A stretch of 44,073 nucleotides of DNA, taken from Lachnospiraceae bacterium (GTDB taxonomy: Bacteria; Bacillota; Clostridia; Lachnospirales; Lachnospiraceae). The translations under genes were made by a program, and so were the position numbers. Below are positions 17,768 through 26,978 of this stretch, one piece after another. The notes beneath the pieces are model-generated. The model searched no databases, was not told the origin of the DNA, and saw nothing but the letters and a program-made list of their open reading frames with translations. How positions within the stretch are numbered: position 1 is the first letter of the stretch; every line of letters begins with the position of its first letter. The DNA lies in the NCBI GenBank assembly GCA_003507655.1, contig DNUZ01000003.1:1-44073 (forward strand). The letters run 5' to 3'.

Positions 17768-19327
17768 TTAATTCCAACTGATACCCATTTTATTTACAGA
17801 AAATCCATATTCATAGGTACTTCCATTCTTATCTGTTCTCCTAATTGTCTCCCCTGCACGATAGACCCCGATACTGGTGGATTGTGAACGGAAACCTCCA
17901 AAGAGCCAACGTAAAATGGAACGGTCCGGATCAAAGGTTGCCGTACACTCCCAGCTTCCGTCTACATTCTTTGTCGGTCTTCCAAATGATAATACTCCAC
18001 GGGTATCATACAGATAAAAATTCCCGCTTCCGCTGTCCTCTTTAATCTCATCTGTGGAGGATGCGATCTTCAATCCTCCCGCCGCAAGTTCCTCTAGTCC
18101 ATAAATTGTAAGCTTTGCACTGCTCATGTATGCCATACTCTTCCTGTCGGCTTCAATCCTTACCACATGCACAACCGCCTGATTCGATGTAAATACATGT
18201 CCTGCATCATCGGTTACAGATGCCGATACCGTAAAATCGCCGCTTGCCTCCGTTGCATTAATATGAATCTTCTGGTTGTTCTGCAGGCCATTATTATAAT
18301 TACTTTTCGATGCAGACCATACCAGATCAGAAATTTTTAATCCGGTTGAAGTTAAAATATCTGCATGATAGGTTACTTCTCCATTTCCATTCTTTTCCGG
18401 GTCTAAGGTACCCCCTGCCGGACTGATCCAGACTTCTTCCGGATAAATCCGGATTCCGGCATGGTTAATGTGGATCGTCATGCTTCCTTTGACTGACGGA
18501 TTCTGTGCAGACTGTGCCGTAATCGTCAATGTCTCTGCCGTCTCATCGGCTCCGATATGCAGGACTCCGTCTTCTCCTATATAGGTCTTGGCATTATTTG
18601 CTCCTGTACAAAACCAGTTCACCTTCTGGGATGGATAATGTTCTCCTGTTACAATGGCATAAAATACTTGTTCTTCGCCTTTTAATAAAGCCGTTCTCGA
18701 TGCATTGACCTCTACTTTTTTTACCACGGAAACTTCTTCTTCAGTCGGGTCTGTGACCTCGTAATCTTCTTCCTCGGTTGGATTCACAACCACGGCATTT
18801 CGCAGATGATATACCATATCTGCCTGATAGGTCTTTTTATCCTTTTTTAAGGTGACCGCTGCTTTCACTTTGCCTTTTTCCTGTGCCTTGGAAACATCCA
18901 TCGCAAAGCTCTCTACGTTTTCTGCGAGTGCTGTTTTTTCTACCGTAGTCGTATAGTCAGATGCCTCTGCCGCTTTTTCCTGTCTTTCATAATAGAGCTT
19001 TTTATCAGAAGCAGAATAGCTTAAAATATCTACCTGTGTTTTTCCGTTTTCCTCATCATAAATGGTGGTCACATCATCCTTTTGCCGGATTCCTCTCGCA
19101 CCGATGACATATTGCTCTAACTGGTTTAACAGCACCTGTGCTTCGTATTGCATATCTGTTTCGTTGCTGCTGGACTGATATGTCTTACTTCCTGACTGGA
19201 TCAGACTTACGACTCCTCCGCCTACAATCCCGATAATGGCGATTGCAACGATCAGCTCTACTAAAGAAAAACCATGGTTATTTACTTTTGTTGATGTTTT
19301 CCTGTTGCCGGATTGATCTCGATACAT
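17768..19327 (-). CDS. large minor pilin with Ig-like C-terminal domains
   Basis: This 519-residue protein carries a class III prepilin signal: a basic leader of 19 residues, then G|FSLVELIVAIAIIG with Glu at mature position 5, cleaved by the prepilin peptidase. The pilin part runs to about residue 190 (GspJ/PilW-like). It is followed by a Big_2-like bacterial Ig domain (~205-300, VEVNASRTALLKGEEQ...) and at least one further Ig-like segment (~305-400). Such fusions place adhesive domains on the pilus. The start ATG 19327 lies inside the preceding pilin gene (46-base overlap), but a clear AAAGGAG site in front of it supports this start. Confidence 0.85.
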   Translation of the reverse strand: MYRDQSGNRKTSTKVNNHGFSLVELIVAIAIIGIVGGGVVSLIQSGSKTYQSSSNETDMQYEAQVLLNQLEQYVIGARGIRQKDDVTTIYDEENGKTQVDILSYSASDKKLYYERQEKAAEASDYTTTVEKTALAENVESFAMDVSKAQEKGKVKAAVTLKKDKKTYQADMVYHLRNAVVVNPTEEEDYEVTDPTEEEVSVVKKVEVNASRTALLKGEEQVFYAIVTGEHYPSQKVNWFCTGANNAKTYIGEDGVLHIGADETAETLTITAQSAQNPSVKGSMTIHINHAGIRIYPEEVWISPAGGTLDPEKNGNGEVTYHADILTSTGLKISDLVWSASKSNYNNGLQNNQKIHINATEASGDFTVSASVTDDAGHVFTSNQAVVHVVRIEADRKSMAYMSSAKLTIYGLEELAAGGLKIASSTDEIKEDSGSGNFYLYDTRGVLSFGRPTKNVDGSWECTATFDPDRSILRWLFGGFRSQSTSIGVYRAGETIRRTDKNGSTYEYGFSVNKMGISWN

Positions 19328-19839
19328 TTTGAGTTCTCTCCTTTTTTGAATGTGATCTTTGTATATGTTAAATCTGATGTATCCTCTGTATTGACACAGA
19401 ACTTTGAAACGGCACCGGTAGATCTGTCATACCCGATCCGGATAAAAGTACTAAGGGAATCTCCTGCATTGTCCCTTAAAGTCTTTTCCCCTGTGCCATC
19501 CTGTTTTGCTGCGGATATCTCAACTCCGTGTGGTTTTCCTAATTTTTCCCGCTTCACGGTTTCAAATGTAACAGTTCCGCCGTTTTCTTTTTCTTTATAG
19601 GATTCTATATAATAGCATCCCTCTTTTTCATAGAGGCAGACTCCGCTTACGGTATTCTTAGACATGATCTCCGTTCTTGCCTTACGCATAAACCCGTCTG
19701 TCAGTTCTGTATACTTTTTTACCTGTGCGCTCTTGCTGTAATTGGAATTCCCGATCACGATGCCTCCAAGCACTGCCATGATCGCGATCACCACGATCAA
19801 TTCCAATAATGAGAAACCACCGTTTTTATTCTTATACAT
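19282..19839 (-). CDS. GspH/FimT-like minor pilin
   Basis: The 185-residue protein starts MYKNKNGG|FSLLELIVVIAIMAVLGG, a short class III leader with Gly before the cleavage site and Glu5 in the mature protein. The remainder resembles GspH/FimT-type minor pilins: a helix with KSAQVKKYTELTDGFMRKARTEI, then a compact beta domain. It is the smallest minor pilin of the set and probably takes part in the initiating tip complex. It lies 11 bases after the GspK-like gene and overlaps the next pilin gene. Confidence 0.85.
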   Translation of the reverse strand: MYKNKNGGFSLLELIVVIAIMAVLGGIVIGNSNYSKSAQVKKYTELTDGFMRKARTEIMSKNTVSGVCLYEKEGCYYIESYKEKENGGTVTFETVKREKLGKPHGVEISAAKQDGTGEKTLRDNAGDSLSTFIRIGYDRSTGAVSKFCVNTEDTSDLTYTKITFKKGENSKCIEINPATGKHQQK

Positions 19840-19850
19840 GTTCTACTCCA

Positions 19851-22043
19851 CTACTTTTTCGACCAGTTTGTGTATACTACAAGCTGCTCTAACCGTATCC
19901 TGTTATCAGATGATACCATTTCGACTTCTCTTCCAAGATATTTTTCAGAATCTGTCAGATAATCTTTTAACAGATAATCTTTTCCACTCTTTTGACAGGT
20001 ACCGCCTGCGATCAGTTGTGCAAGCTGGTTCTGGTTTTTGCAAAGCGTGATGTTTGCTTTTGCCGGAGAAACGGTTACTTTGCCTTTACTCAGGATCGTT
20101 CCCTCAAAATCTGTCCGTACCTCAACATCACCGGTTGCAATGACCATTCTGATCTTTGCTCCTGATGGTGCTTTTCCTAAAAAGGTATCATCAATGACTA
20201 ATTTTTGTGAGGTATTATCTGTCACATATGCGGCATAGGAAGTCCCGCCTTCTTTGTAAGTGAACCAGCCGGAAGTTCCTACCACATCAAACAATTTATC
20301 TTTTACTAAATTTTCAAAGACTGTTCTCGACTTCTGTACACCACTTAATGCCTCATAATTCAGTGTCAGATTGATATTATTTGAATGGAACATATCCTGA
20401 TAGCTGACAAGCTGGTCACTCATCTGTTTAGAATCAGACAGATCACTGCCCTCCGTAATGGTATCACCGATCGAAGTAATTCCCATTGCATCATATACTA
20501 AAATATTTCCATTCAAGTCCTTTTTTGCATTACGGTTGATCTGGACAGCTTTCTGATCCACATACAGATCCAGATAATTTTTAATCTTAGCCGATGCCGC
20601 GGAACCGTAATATGATGTAAAATAATCACTTGCTGCTTTGGCACTTTCAAATCTCATATAATAATAATAGAGATTTCCCTGTGTCATCTCCTCTATTCCG
20701 CTCACTCCCGGAGTCAATGCCTGTACACGGCTTAAAATATGACTCTTTAAAAGTACCGCCTGGTTTGTCGGTGTGTCTCCACCGGTATTTGCCAATGCCT
20801 GTATATGCATCTGCTCTGTCATTGGATTTGCCATACCGTCCATGCAGGACTCCGGCACTAAATAGGCGATCTGATTGCTCTTTACCGTTAGGGATTCCCC
20901 CATAAATACGGTACTGTTTCCGATATATGCATTTCCGGCAAGCATCAGTGTCGTAGACTGTCCTAAATTCAATCTCGCTTTTGCACTGCTTCCATTCACG
21001 CTGCTGCCTATGGCATTGACAATAATGGCACTGCTGTAATCCGATGGATTGTCTTCAATATCCTTTCTGATCTTCGCACTCTGATTAGAATCTGCCTTCA
21101 ATGCCGCTTTCGGATTGCCGAAGCCGTAATACTCTCCACCAATCTGTACATCGGCACTTCCAAACAAGGTCAGGTCATTGGCGGTATAGGTTGTTCCTTT
21201 TAGGGACAACTTCGATGCATTCGCTGCTTCAATATCATTTGACCATAGTGTTACCTTTGTCTCGCCCGAAAACTCTGAACCCTGTTCTAAGCAGAGCTTG
21301 TTTTTTAAGATCACATCGTTTCCCTTTTCCACAAGCAGATTCACACCATTTCCAACAGAAAGACTGGCATCATCGCCACCACCATAAATACTTCCATCCA
21401 CGGTAACGTTTGATGTTTTTTCTAAAGACGCTCCTTTCTGTGCGATCAGTGCATATTTTAAAACATTTGGAAATGAACCGCTCTCCGTAAAATTCATCTG
21501 TGGAAACAGGATCTGGATATCGGTCTGTACCCTTGTCTCATAATCCTGCTCATTCGTATAGGTCAAAAAAAGATTTTTCAAGGTCAGACCGCTTTCACTG
21601 ACACTCAGCTGCGGTGTCTTTCCCTCTACCGTTGTAAGGCTGGTCCGCTCTTTGACCTTTTGATCTAAAAAGTTCAGCAGATAGTCCACGTTGTAATGAT
21701 TCTCGTCCGATGATTGTGCCAGCTTACTTCTTAACACTTTGATATATGTCTCATTAAAATGCTTCGTCCGTTTTGCCGTACTTTTTCCGGTATAATCTGC
21801 CATCGTCTCTACATATGCCTGTGACATGGCATCGGATACATCGCTCTGCAGTCCCAGACGGATCTCATCTAATACACGCTCTGCATCATAAAAATTATTT
21901 TTTGATATACGGTTGGTCGCCTTCATCTGATAATTCCACAGTCCCATCGTCAATGCAACGGTTACTAAAACAGTTACCAGTGCAATTGCCGCGATGACCA
22001 TGACCAGTGAAACACCCCTGTTGTCTTTTTTTAACTTTTTCAT
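19851..22043 (-). CDS. GspK/PilX-like large minor pilin lacking Glu5
   Basis: The 730-residue protein has a prepilin leader and the mature start G|VSLVMVIAAIALVTVLV. The normally invariant Glu at mature position 5 is Met here, the signature of GspK-like tip pilins that cap the filament. Behind the N-terminal helix comes a helical region, then a long beta-rich part (~190-330) with repeated short strands such as VTVDGSIYGGGDD and ADVQIGGEYYGFGN, reminiscent of a bactofilin-like or beta-helix fold. The size far exceeds typical GspK (~320 residues). It sits between the PilV-like and FimT-like genes with gaps of 8 and 11 bases. Comparable large PilK proteins are known from clostridial pilus operons. 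Confidence 0.8.
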   Translation of the reverse strand: MKKLKKDNRGVSLVMVIAAIALVTVLVTVALTMGLWNYQMKATNRISKNNFYDAERVLDEIRLGLQSDVSDAMSQAYVETMADYTGKSTAKRTKHFNETYIKVLRSKLAQSSDENHYNVDYLLNFLDQKVKERTSLTTVEGKTPQLSVSESGLTLKNLFLTYTNEQDYETRVQTDIQILFPQMNFTESGSFPNVLKYALIAQKGASLEKTSNVTVDGSIYGGGDDASLSVGNGVNLLVEKGNDVILKNKLCLEQGSEFSGETKVTLWSNDIEAANASKLSLKGTTYTANDLTLFGSADVQIGGEYYGFGNPKAALKADSNQSAKIRKDIEDNPSDYSSAIIVNAIGSSVNGSSAKARLNLGQSTTLMLAGNAYIGNSTVFMGESLTVKSNQIAYLVPESCMDGMANPMTEQMHIQALANTGGDTPTNQAVLLKSHILSRVQALTPGVSGIEEMTQGNLYYYYMRFESAKAASDYFTSYYGSAASAKIKNYLDLYVDQKAVQINRNAKKDLNGNILVYDAMGITSIGDTITEGSDLSDSKQMSDQLVSYQDMFHSNNINLTLNYEALSGVQKSRTVFENLVKDKLFDVVGTSGWFTYKEGGTSYAAYVTDNTSQKLVIDDTFLGKAPSGAKIRMVIATGDVEVRTDFEGTILSKGKVTVSPAKANITLCKNQNQLAQLIAGGTCQKSGKDYLLKDYLTDSEKYLGREVEMVSSDNRIRLEQLVVYTNWSKK

Positions 22044-22051
22044 ATCTATTC

Positions 22052-23122
22052 CTACCTGGTGACTGTTCCCGTCAGTGTTGTGATTTCTTTGTTTTCCCGA
22101 TTTACTTTGACCGTAACATCATAAAGACGCGTATGTACACGTTTGCCATCGAGCCCGCTCAGTCCGAAATATTTTTCTAACTGTGACTGGTTCAACGAAG
22201 TTTCGCTTCCTCTTCCTTTATAATAGAATAGCGGTGTGTCCGCATCCGTAAAGTTTGCCCGTATCCGGATCCCCTTTGTAAAGTCCGGGTCCTGCTCTTC
22301 CCCAAAGTGTTCCTTTTCTTTCGTTCCAACCAGATGTACCTCTACTTTGGCTGCCTGATCTCCTTGTTTGATTAAAAACAGGTTCAGTGGATAATCGTCT
22401 TTATTCTGGACTGTAATTGTATTTTTTGCATTTGGTTCAAAACAGATATAAAGATTTTCAAGAGTTCCGCCCGCCTGTCTGCTGTCATATAAAAGCATCG
22501 GATGCTCTCCTAAAAGAATCCCATTATAATAATAAGAGACGTTCTGCCAGATGTTCTGTTGATTCTTATCTGCCGCTACTACATAATTCCACCGGATATC
22601 TAAATTTTTCAGTACTGTATCCTTCTGGTCTGCCTGTACCTTGTTTTCTGAAACTGCCTTGATAAAATCTTCTTCGATGATCTTATCATCCTGTACATAG
22701 ACTCCGTCTTTGGAAAGATCGATCCTTTTTAAATCTACAACTTCTTTCTTATTGTAGTCTGCGTCAGCATTCTCCGTGTTCTGATACGGACGTACCTCTA
22801 CGGTAACCGCAAATTTTTTTCCATCCGACTCATATTCGGGATAGGTGAATTTGTATCCTGTCTTTTTTCCATCTTCCTCAATATAACCTACATCTGAGAT
22901 TGATTTACTGTCCTTATCCCGAATAAAGGCTTCCATACCGTCCGCTTTTAAATCCTCTAACACTGCCTCTCCTGCCGAAGTTGCAGCTAACAACACTCTG
23001 GATCTTGCATTAGTCTGAACGGTAAGGATCATGGATTTAAAAAGAGGAACCACGCAGATCACCAGTATCGCTGTGGCAATCAATATTTCCACTAAAGACA
23101 CACCGCGATCATCCTGTTTCAT
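22052..23122 (-). CDS. PilV-like minor pilin
   Basis: The start at 23122 is preceded by AAAGGAGGAA at ideal distance and gives MKQDDRG|VSLVEILIATAILVI, a class III prepilin leader with Glu5 in the mature pilin (356 residues). The ATG 18 bases upstream overlaps this ribosome site and is less likely. The C-terminal body is beta-rich, with a calcium-free, Lys/Glu-rich composition. Position between pilO and the GspK-like gene matches the PilV/GspI slot in clostridial pilus operons. It probably forms part of the initiating minor-pilin complex. Confidence 0.82.
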   Translation of the reverse strand: MKQDDRGVSLVEILIATAILVICVVPLFKSMILTVQTNARSRVLLAATSAGEAVLEDLKADGMEAFIRDKDSKSISDVGYIEEDGKKTGYKFTYPEYESDGKKFAVTVEVRPYQNTENADADYNKKEVVDLKRIDLSKDGVYVQDDKIIEEDFIKAVSENKVQADQKDTVLKNLDIRWNYVVAADKNQQNIWQNVSYYYNGILLGEHPMLLYDSRQAGGTLENLYICFEPNAKNTITVQNKDDYPLNLFLIKQGDQAAKVEVHLVGTKEKEHFGEEQDPDFTKGIRIRANFTDADTPLFYYKGRGSETSLNQSQLEKYFGLSGLDGKRVHTRLYDVTVKVNRENKEITTLTGTVTR

Positions 23123-23171
23123 CCGTGTTCCTCCTTTCATTCCATCTTAAAATCTACTGCTACATTCCTGC

Positions 23172-23912
23172 TTACTGCTCCGGAGTCTCCGTTGCCTGTG
23201 TCTCTCCTGCCTGCTGTGAAGCCTTTGTCTGCTGTACATCTTCCGGTGCTATACCGGATGCTCCACCGAAAATATTATCTGTTCCCTTTTGAACATCATT
23301 AATCTCTGCTGGCTGATACTCTTCTCCTGTTCCTAACATATAGTACTGCTTCATGCGAATGTCTCCTACCAGATTTCCGCTTGCCTCATCCAGTGTCAGC
23401 ACCATTTCATTTATGGATTTTCTTTCTTCTTCTTTTGGTATCCGATGAAGCCAGTCCTTTAACTGGGAATAGGATACCGTAAACTCCAGTATTTCCGGTA
23501 CGCCATAAATGGAAAGACCGGCTTCCTGATTCTCTGCCACAAGTTCTCCTGCTTCCATGCTGACCTTGGTAATACGCAGGCTGTCATAACGCTTTTCCAT
23601 ATCGGAAGCATAGAGGATCTGGTCTCTTGCTTTTACCATTGCCGGAAATTCTTTATAATATTCTTTTGTTTTTTTCTTCCATTCTTCCGTCTGAGCAATA
23701 TATTCTTTTTCATTTTTCTGAATGACATCCAACTCTTTTAATTCTGCTTCTAGTGCAGCCTTCTCGGCTTTCTGTGCTTTATTTTCTACTAAAAAATTAC
23801 GAAAACCGAACTGAACGACCAGTACGACTAAAAGAATTCCTCCAACTATAAATAAGAGATTTTTATCCCGTTCACTCATACCGGCACTCTTTACTTTTCT
23901 ATCTTTTTTCAT
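23172..23912 (-). CDS. pilO: PilO-like pilus assembly protein
   Basis: The 246-residue bitopic protein has a short basic cytoplasmic tail, one membrane helix (~18-40, LLFIVGGILLVVLVVQFGF) and then a long coiled coil (~45-90) and a ferredoxin-like domain (~95-195). This is the plan of PilO, which pairs with PilN to align the platform with the pilus motor. The C-terminal ~45 residues are a Gln/Thr/Ala-rich tail with no fold. It follows pilMN by 21 bases with GGAGGGGG upstream. The identification relies on architecture and position more than on strong sequence motifs. Confidence 0.75.
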   Translation of the reverse strand: MKKDRKVKSAGMSERDKNLLFIVGGILLVVLVVQFGFRNFLVENKAQKAEKAALEAELKELDVIQKNEKEYIAQTEEWKKKTKEYYKEFPAMVKARDQILYASDMEKRYDSLRITKVSMEAGELVAENQEAGLSIYGVPEILEFTVSYSQLKDWLHRIPKEEERKSINEMVLTLDEASGNLVGDIRMKQYYMLGTGEEYQPAEINDVQKGTDNIFGGASGIAPEDVQQTKASQQAGETQATETPEQ

Positions 23913-23933
23913 CGGATTACCCCCTCCGTACTT

Positions 23934-25595
23934 CTATTTTCCTGCGGTCTGATCCTGCTGCTTTGTTTCAAGTGATTCTACGTCTTCGTTCATAGTCGTT
24001 TCATTCTGTGTCTCGCTATCTGCAGTCCCTCCTACATAGGTACAGATCACCATGAAATCCACATAGGACTGATTGGATTCGCTGACCGTCTCCTCTAAAG
24101 ATTCCACCTGAACATCACTGATACTCTCAAAATCAGAAAGTTCATCTACGATCTTGGTTGCCTCGCGCTTAGAACTTACGCGTATATCCAGCGTGATACT
24201 CTCAGAAGTTGAGGTAATGGAACGTACTAAAATATCACTTGGCATATTCTTTTCTAATTCGTCAATGAATCCACCGATCCCCTCTGAGGTTGTCGTGGTC
24301 TCTTTATAGAGATTTTCAATTTTTTCATATTCGGTCTTTGCCTGATTGTATTCTTTATACTCATCCGCAAGATACTGTTTTTCGCTTCGCTCTTTTTGCA
24401 GTTTATGAACACCCATCTTCAAATAGCCATAGTATGGAATGACCGCTAATAAAAGCACGAGTGATACCACAACACAGATCCCAAAGAACTGTTTTGGCTC
24501 AATATGAATCTGCTTATGCTCTTTTTTCTTCTCCGCAACTTCCTTTTCATCTTCTAAACGGAATTTCATCGGATTGACTGCGGCTCCGACACAGGTCAGA
24601 TACATCAGCGGATAATAATCTCCCGTGTTGCCTTTTTCCTGCGGGAGTGCTTCCCTTAACGATTCGCCTGAAACAGGAATACTCAGCTCATCGGACAGAT
24701 ACTGCTCCATTCCACAGATATCTGCACCGGTACCATAGAGAACGATATTCTCCATCTCCGCACCGGCATGATTGGAACTGTAAAAATTCATCACACGCGA
24801 AACGTTTCCTGTAATGGCACGAAAACCTTCTGTGATATCCTCTTGAATCTCTTCCTCTTCTAAGCTCAGGACATTTTCTTTCCGCATCTTTTCGAGTGTC
24901 TCATAGAAATCAATATCTTCACCAAAATGTCCGGATTTTTGAACCGCCTGTACAACATCTGCGATTCCATAAGGGAAGGTTCTTTGTAACTCAATCTTGT
25001 TCTCACGGACGATTGTGATCATCGTAGTGTCTTCTTCTAATCTTACCGCCGCGTATAAGTCATTTTTGATATTTTTTTCTAAAAGCTGTGTTGCGGCATT
25101 GCCTATGTAGTCTAAATCTACCAGTGTCAATAAGCAGACTTTTGCTAACGATTTATAAGCATCGATCATTTCGTTTGGTACGGCAAGTACCATCAGCTTA
25201 TATTTCTGTTCGCCCTCTTCCTCTACTTCATCTAACAGCCGGTAACTCAACTGATATTTTTCAAGGTCTACCGGAAAATACTCCGCAGAGTTTGCATACA
25301 ACAATGTCCGGATACGGTTTTCTTTTACATGCGGAATGACAACATCCCTGCTGGCGATCCTGCTGGATGCTAATACAAACACTGCCTTTCTTGTCTTAAT
25401 CTTATGTTCTTCAAGCCCTGCATCCAGACGCTCTTTAAACGGAAGAACGTCCGCAAGTGTCTCTTCTTTAAAGAGATTATCCGGTGTCTGGAAACTGAAA
25501 CTCTTATAGATTTTCGGTTCTTTTACTTTGAAATCCGTCTCTACAACGTGAGTCATACGGTTTCCAATCTCAATACATAATACTCTATTTGCCAT
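23934..25595 (-). CDS. pilMN: PilM-PilN fusion protein
   Basis: The 553-residue protein joins two assembly proteins. Residues 1-~355 are an actin-like PilM/FtsA fold (LCIEIGNRMTHVVE, the late phosphate motif IVLYGTGADICG). Residues ~370-391 form a membrane helix, and ~392-530 are PilN-like, with a coiled coil (QKERSEKQYLADEYKEYNQA) and the ferredoxin-like strands ILVRSITSTSE and SDVQVES. In Gram-negative systems PilM (cytoplasm) binds the PilN tail; here they are covalently linked. Similar PilMN fusions are known from clostridial pilus loci such as that of Clostridioides difficile. The last ~25 residues are acidic and unstructured. Confidence 0.87.
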   Translation of the reverse strand: MANRVLCIEIGNRMTHVVETDFKVKEPKIYKSFSFQTPDNLFKEETLADVLPFKERLDAGLEEHKIKTRKAVFVLASSRIASRDVVIPHVKENRIRTLLYANSAEYFPVDLEKYQLSYRLLDEVEEEGEQKYKLMVLAVPNEMIDAYKSLAKVCLLTLVDLDYIGNAATQLLEKNIKNDLYAAVRLEEDTTMITIVRENKIELQRTFPYGIADVVQAVQKSGHFGEDIDFYETLEKMRKENVLSLEEEEIQEDITEGFRAITGNVSRVMNFYSSNHAGAEMENIVLYGTGADICGMEQYLSDELSIPVSGESLREALPQEKGNTGDYYPLMYLTCVGAAVNPMKFRLEDEKEVAEKKKEHKQIHIEPKQFFGICVVVSLVLLLAVIPYYGYLKMGVHKLQKERSEKQYLADEYKEYNQAKTEYEKIENLYKETTTTSEGIGGFIDELEKNMPSDILVRSITSTSESITLDIRVSSKREATKIVDELSDFESISDVQVESLEETVSESNQSYVDFMVICTYVGGTADSETQNETTMNEDVESLETKQQDQTAGK

Positions 25596-25675
25596 CTTCT
25601 CATTCCCTTGCTATCATTTTTCACTGTCTGTTCCCACAAAAAGACCTTCCCTGTACCTTTTGTCGAAACAAACGC

Positions 25676-26431
25676 CTACCAAAGACGCATATACATCTGT
25701 AACAGGCTGTCACCCCAGAGCGCCGCTAATAAAATACCGGCTGCTAAGTACGGTCCCATTGCTAACACATGATCCTCATTTGTCAGTTTCATGCGCAGCA
25801 GATGGATGACCGAACCAAGAATACAGCCCATTACAAATGCTATTATAATTGCTTTCCAACCTAACATCATGCCCGCTGCCGCCATCAGCTTAATGTCTCC
25901 GCCTCCAATGGCTCTGCCCTTAGATAACAGATACAGCAGATATAAAAAAGCACTGACTGCGAAAAAACCTATGACATAGTCTTTCCACCGTGCTAAATCC
26001 AGCAGCATATGTATGCAGGCAAGGATAAATATAAATACGTTGATCCCAAAAGGAATCTCATATGTGCGAAAATCGATCACACTAAGCACCAGCAATGCGG
26101 ATGCCATCAGAGAGTATATCCCACTCTCTACATTCAGTCCATTGACTGCAAAAATCAGAACATACATGAATCCATTGACTGCCTCGACAATCGGATACTG
26201 GCAGGAAAGCTTTGTCTTACACTTTCTGCACTTACCTCTAAGAAAGATATAACTAAAGATAGGGATTAAGTCATACCATTTCAACTGATATCCGCAGGTC
26301 ATACAGTGGGAGTTCACTTTGACAATGTCCTCTCCTTTTGGAATGCGGTAAATACAGACATTCAAAAAACTGCCTATGACGATTCCAAATAAAAATATGA
26401 GAATTTCTGCGAATATCAGTATGGTATCCAT
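25676..26431 (-). CDS. pilD: prepilin peptidase / N-methyltransferase
   Basis: The 251-residue membrane protein removes the leader of prepilins and methylates the new N-terminus. The zinc-binding cysteines are present as C43-x2-C46 and C68-x2-C71, so the methyltransferase domain is intact. The two catalytic aspartates of the GXGD-type protease are Asp120 (SVIDFRTYEIP) and Asp179 (GGGDIKL). About seven to eight membrane segments can be counted. AAAGGAA lies 12 bases before the ATG. It is embedded in the pilus operon directly after the major pilin gene, so all five pilins in the operon are its likely substrates. Confidence 0.95.
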   Translation of the reverse strand: MDTILIFAEILIFLFGIVIGSFLNVCIYRIPKGEDIVKVNSHCMTCGYQLKWYDLIPIFSYIFLRGKCRKCKTKLSCQYPIVEAVNGFMYVLIFAVNGLNVESGIYSLMASALLVLSVIDFRTYEIPFGINVFIFILACIHMLLDLARWKDYVIGFFAVSAFLYLLYLLSKGRAIGGGDIKLMAAAGMMLGWKAIIIAFVMGCILGSVIHLLRMKLTNEDHVLAMGPYLAAGILLAALWGDSLLQMYMRLW

Positions 26432-26462
26432 GTGTTAGTCCGTTCCTTTCAAACTGCAAAAA

Positions 26463-26888
26463 TTACTTAGCCCAGTTACCTTCTGCTTCCGGATATAACT
26501 GAGTATCACCAACTTTAACGGTTACTTCACCATCTGCGCTAACGGAATATTTGAAGTTACCACTTGCTGCTTTTACTTTTGGTACTCCACCAAAAACCTC
26601 TTTCTGAGTTCTTGCTGTACTAGCAGCATCTGTATCGCCATCCCATTTTGCTTTACCATCAGTGATTGTCTGCTCAGCAACTGCTGTTGTTCTCGCTGTA
26701 TCAGCGAACTCTGCACTGATTGCAGTTGCAATCTGCTGTGCATTCTGGATATCGGTAGAAATTCTGGATCTTCCAATATACTTAACGAACTGTGGTGCTA
26801 AAACTCCTGCTAAGATTGCCATGATCGCAATTACGATGATCAATTCTACTAACGAGAATCCTTTGTTGTTACGCTTTGTCCTTTTCAT
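26463..26888 (-). CDS. pilA: major type IV pilin
   Basis: The 141-residue prepilin has a basic 10-residue leader, then G10|FSLVELIIVIAIMAILAGVL, with Glu at mature position 5. The mature pilin is about 131 residues, small and free of cysteines, so the D-loop cannot be closed by a disulfide as in many Gram-negative pilins. Ala/Thr-rich composition fits an abundant subunit. A strong AAGGAGAG precedes the ATG. A 90-base gap to pilC is the largest in this part of the operon and ends in an A+T-rich stretch with a TAATAT-like -10, but no matching -35 is visible; a pilA-specific promoter or processing site remains possible. Confidence 0.93.
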   Translation of the reverse strand: MKRTKRNNKGFSLVELIIVIAIMAILAGVLAPQFVKYIGRSRISTDIQNAQQIATAISAEFADTARTTAVAEQTITDGKAKWDGDTDAASTARTQKEVFGGVPKVKAASGNFKYSVSADGEVTVKVGDTQLYPEAEGNWAK

Positions 26889-26978
26889 AATGAATCTCTC
26901 CTTTTTCTTTTTTATATATTATCTCAAGTCCGAAGCCCTATCCCCCGGAAATTAGATACACGGAATACCCCTGCGGTC

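Noticed and set aside
26889..26978. c-di-GMP riboswitch upstream of pilA, as in C. difficile
   Set aside because: The 90-base gap is too short for aptamer plus expression platform and shows no GEMM-like core; only a weak TCCG/CGGA stem is visible.
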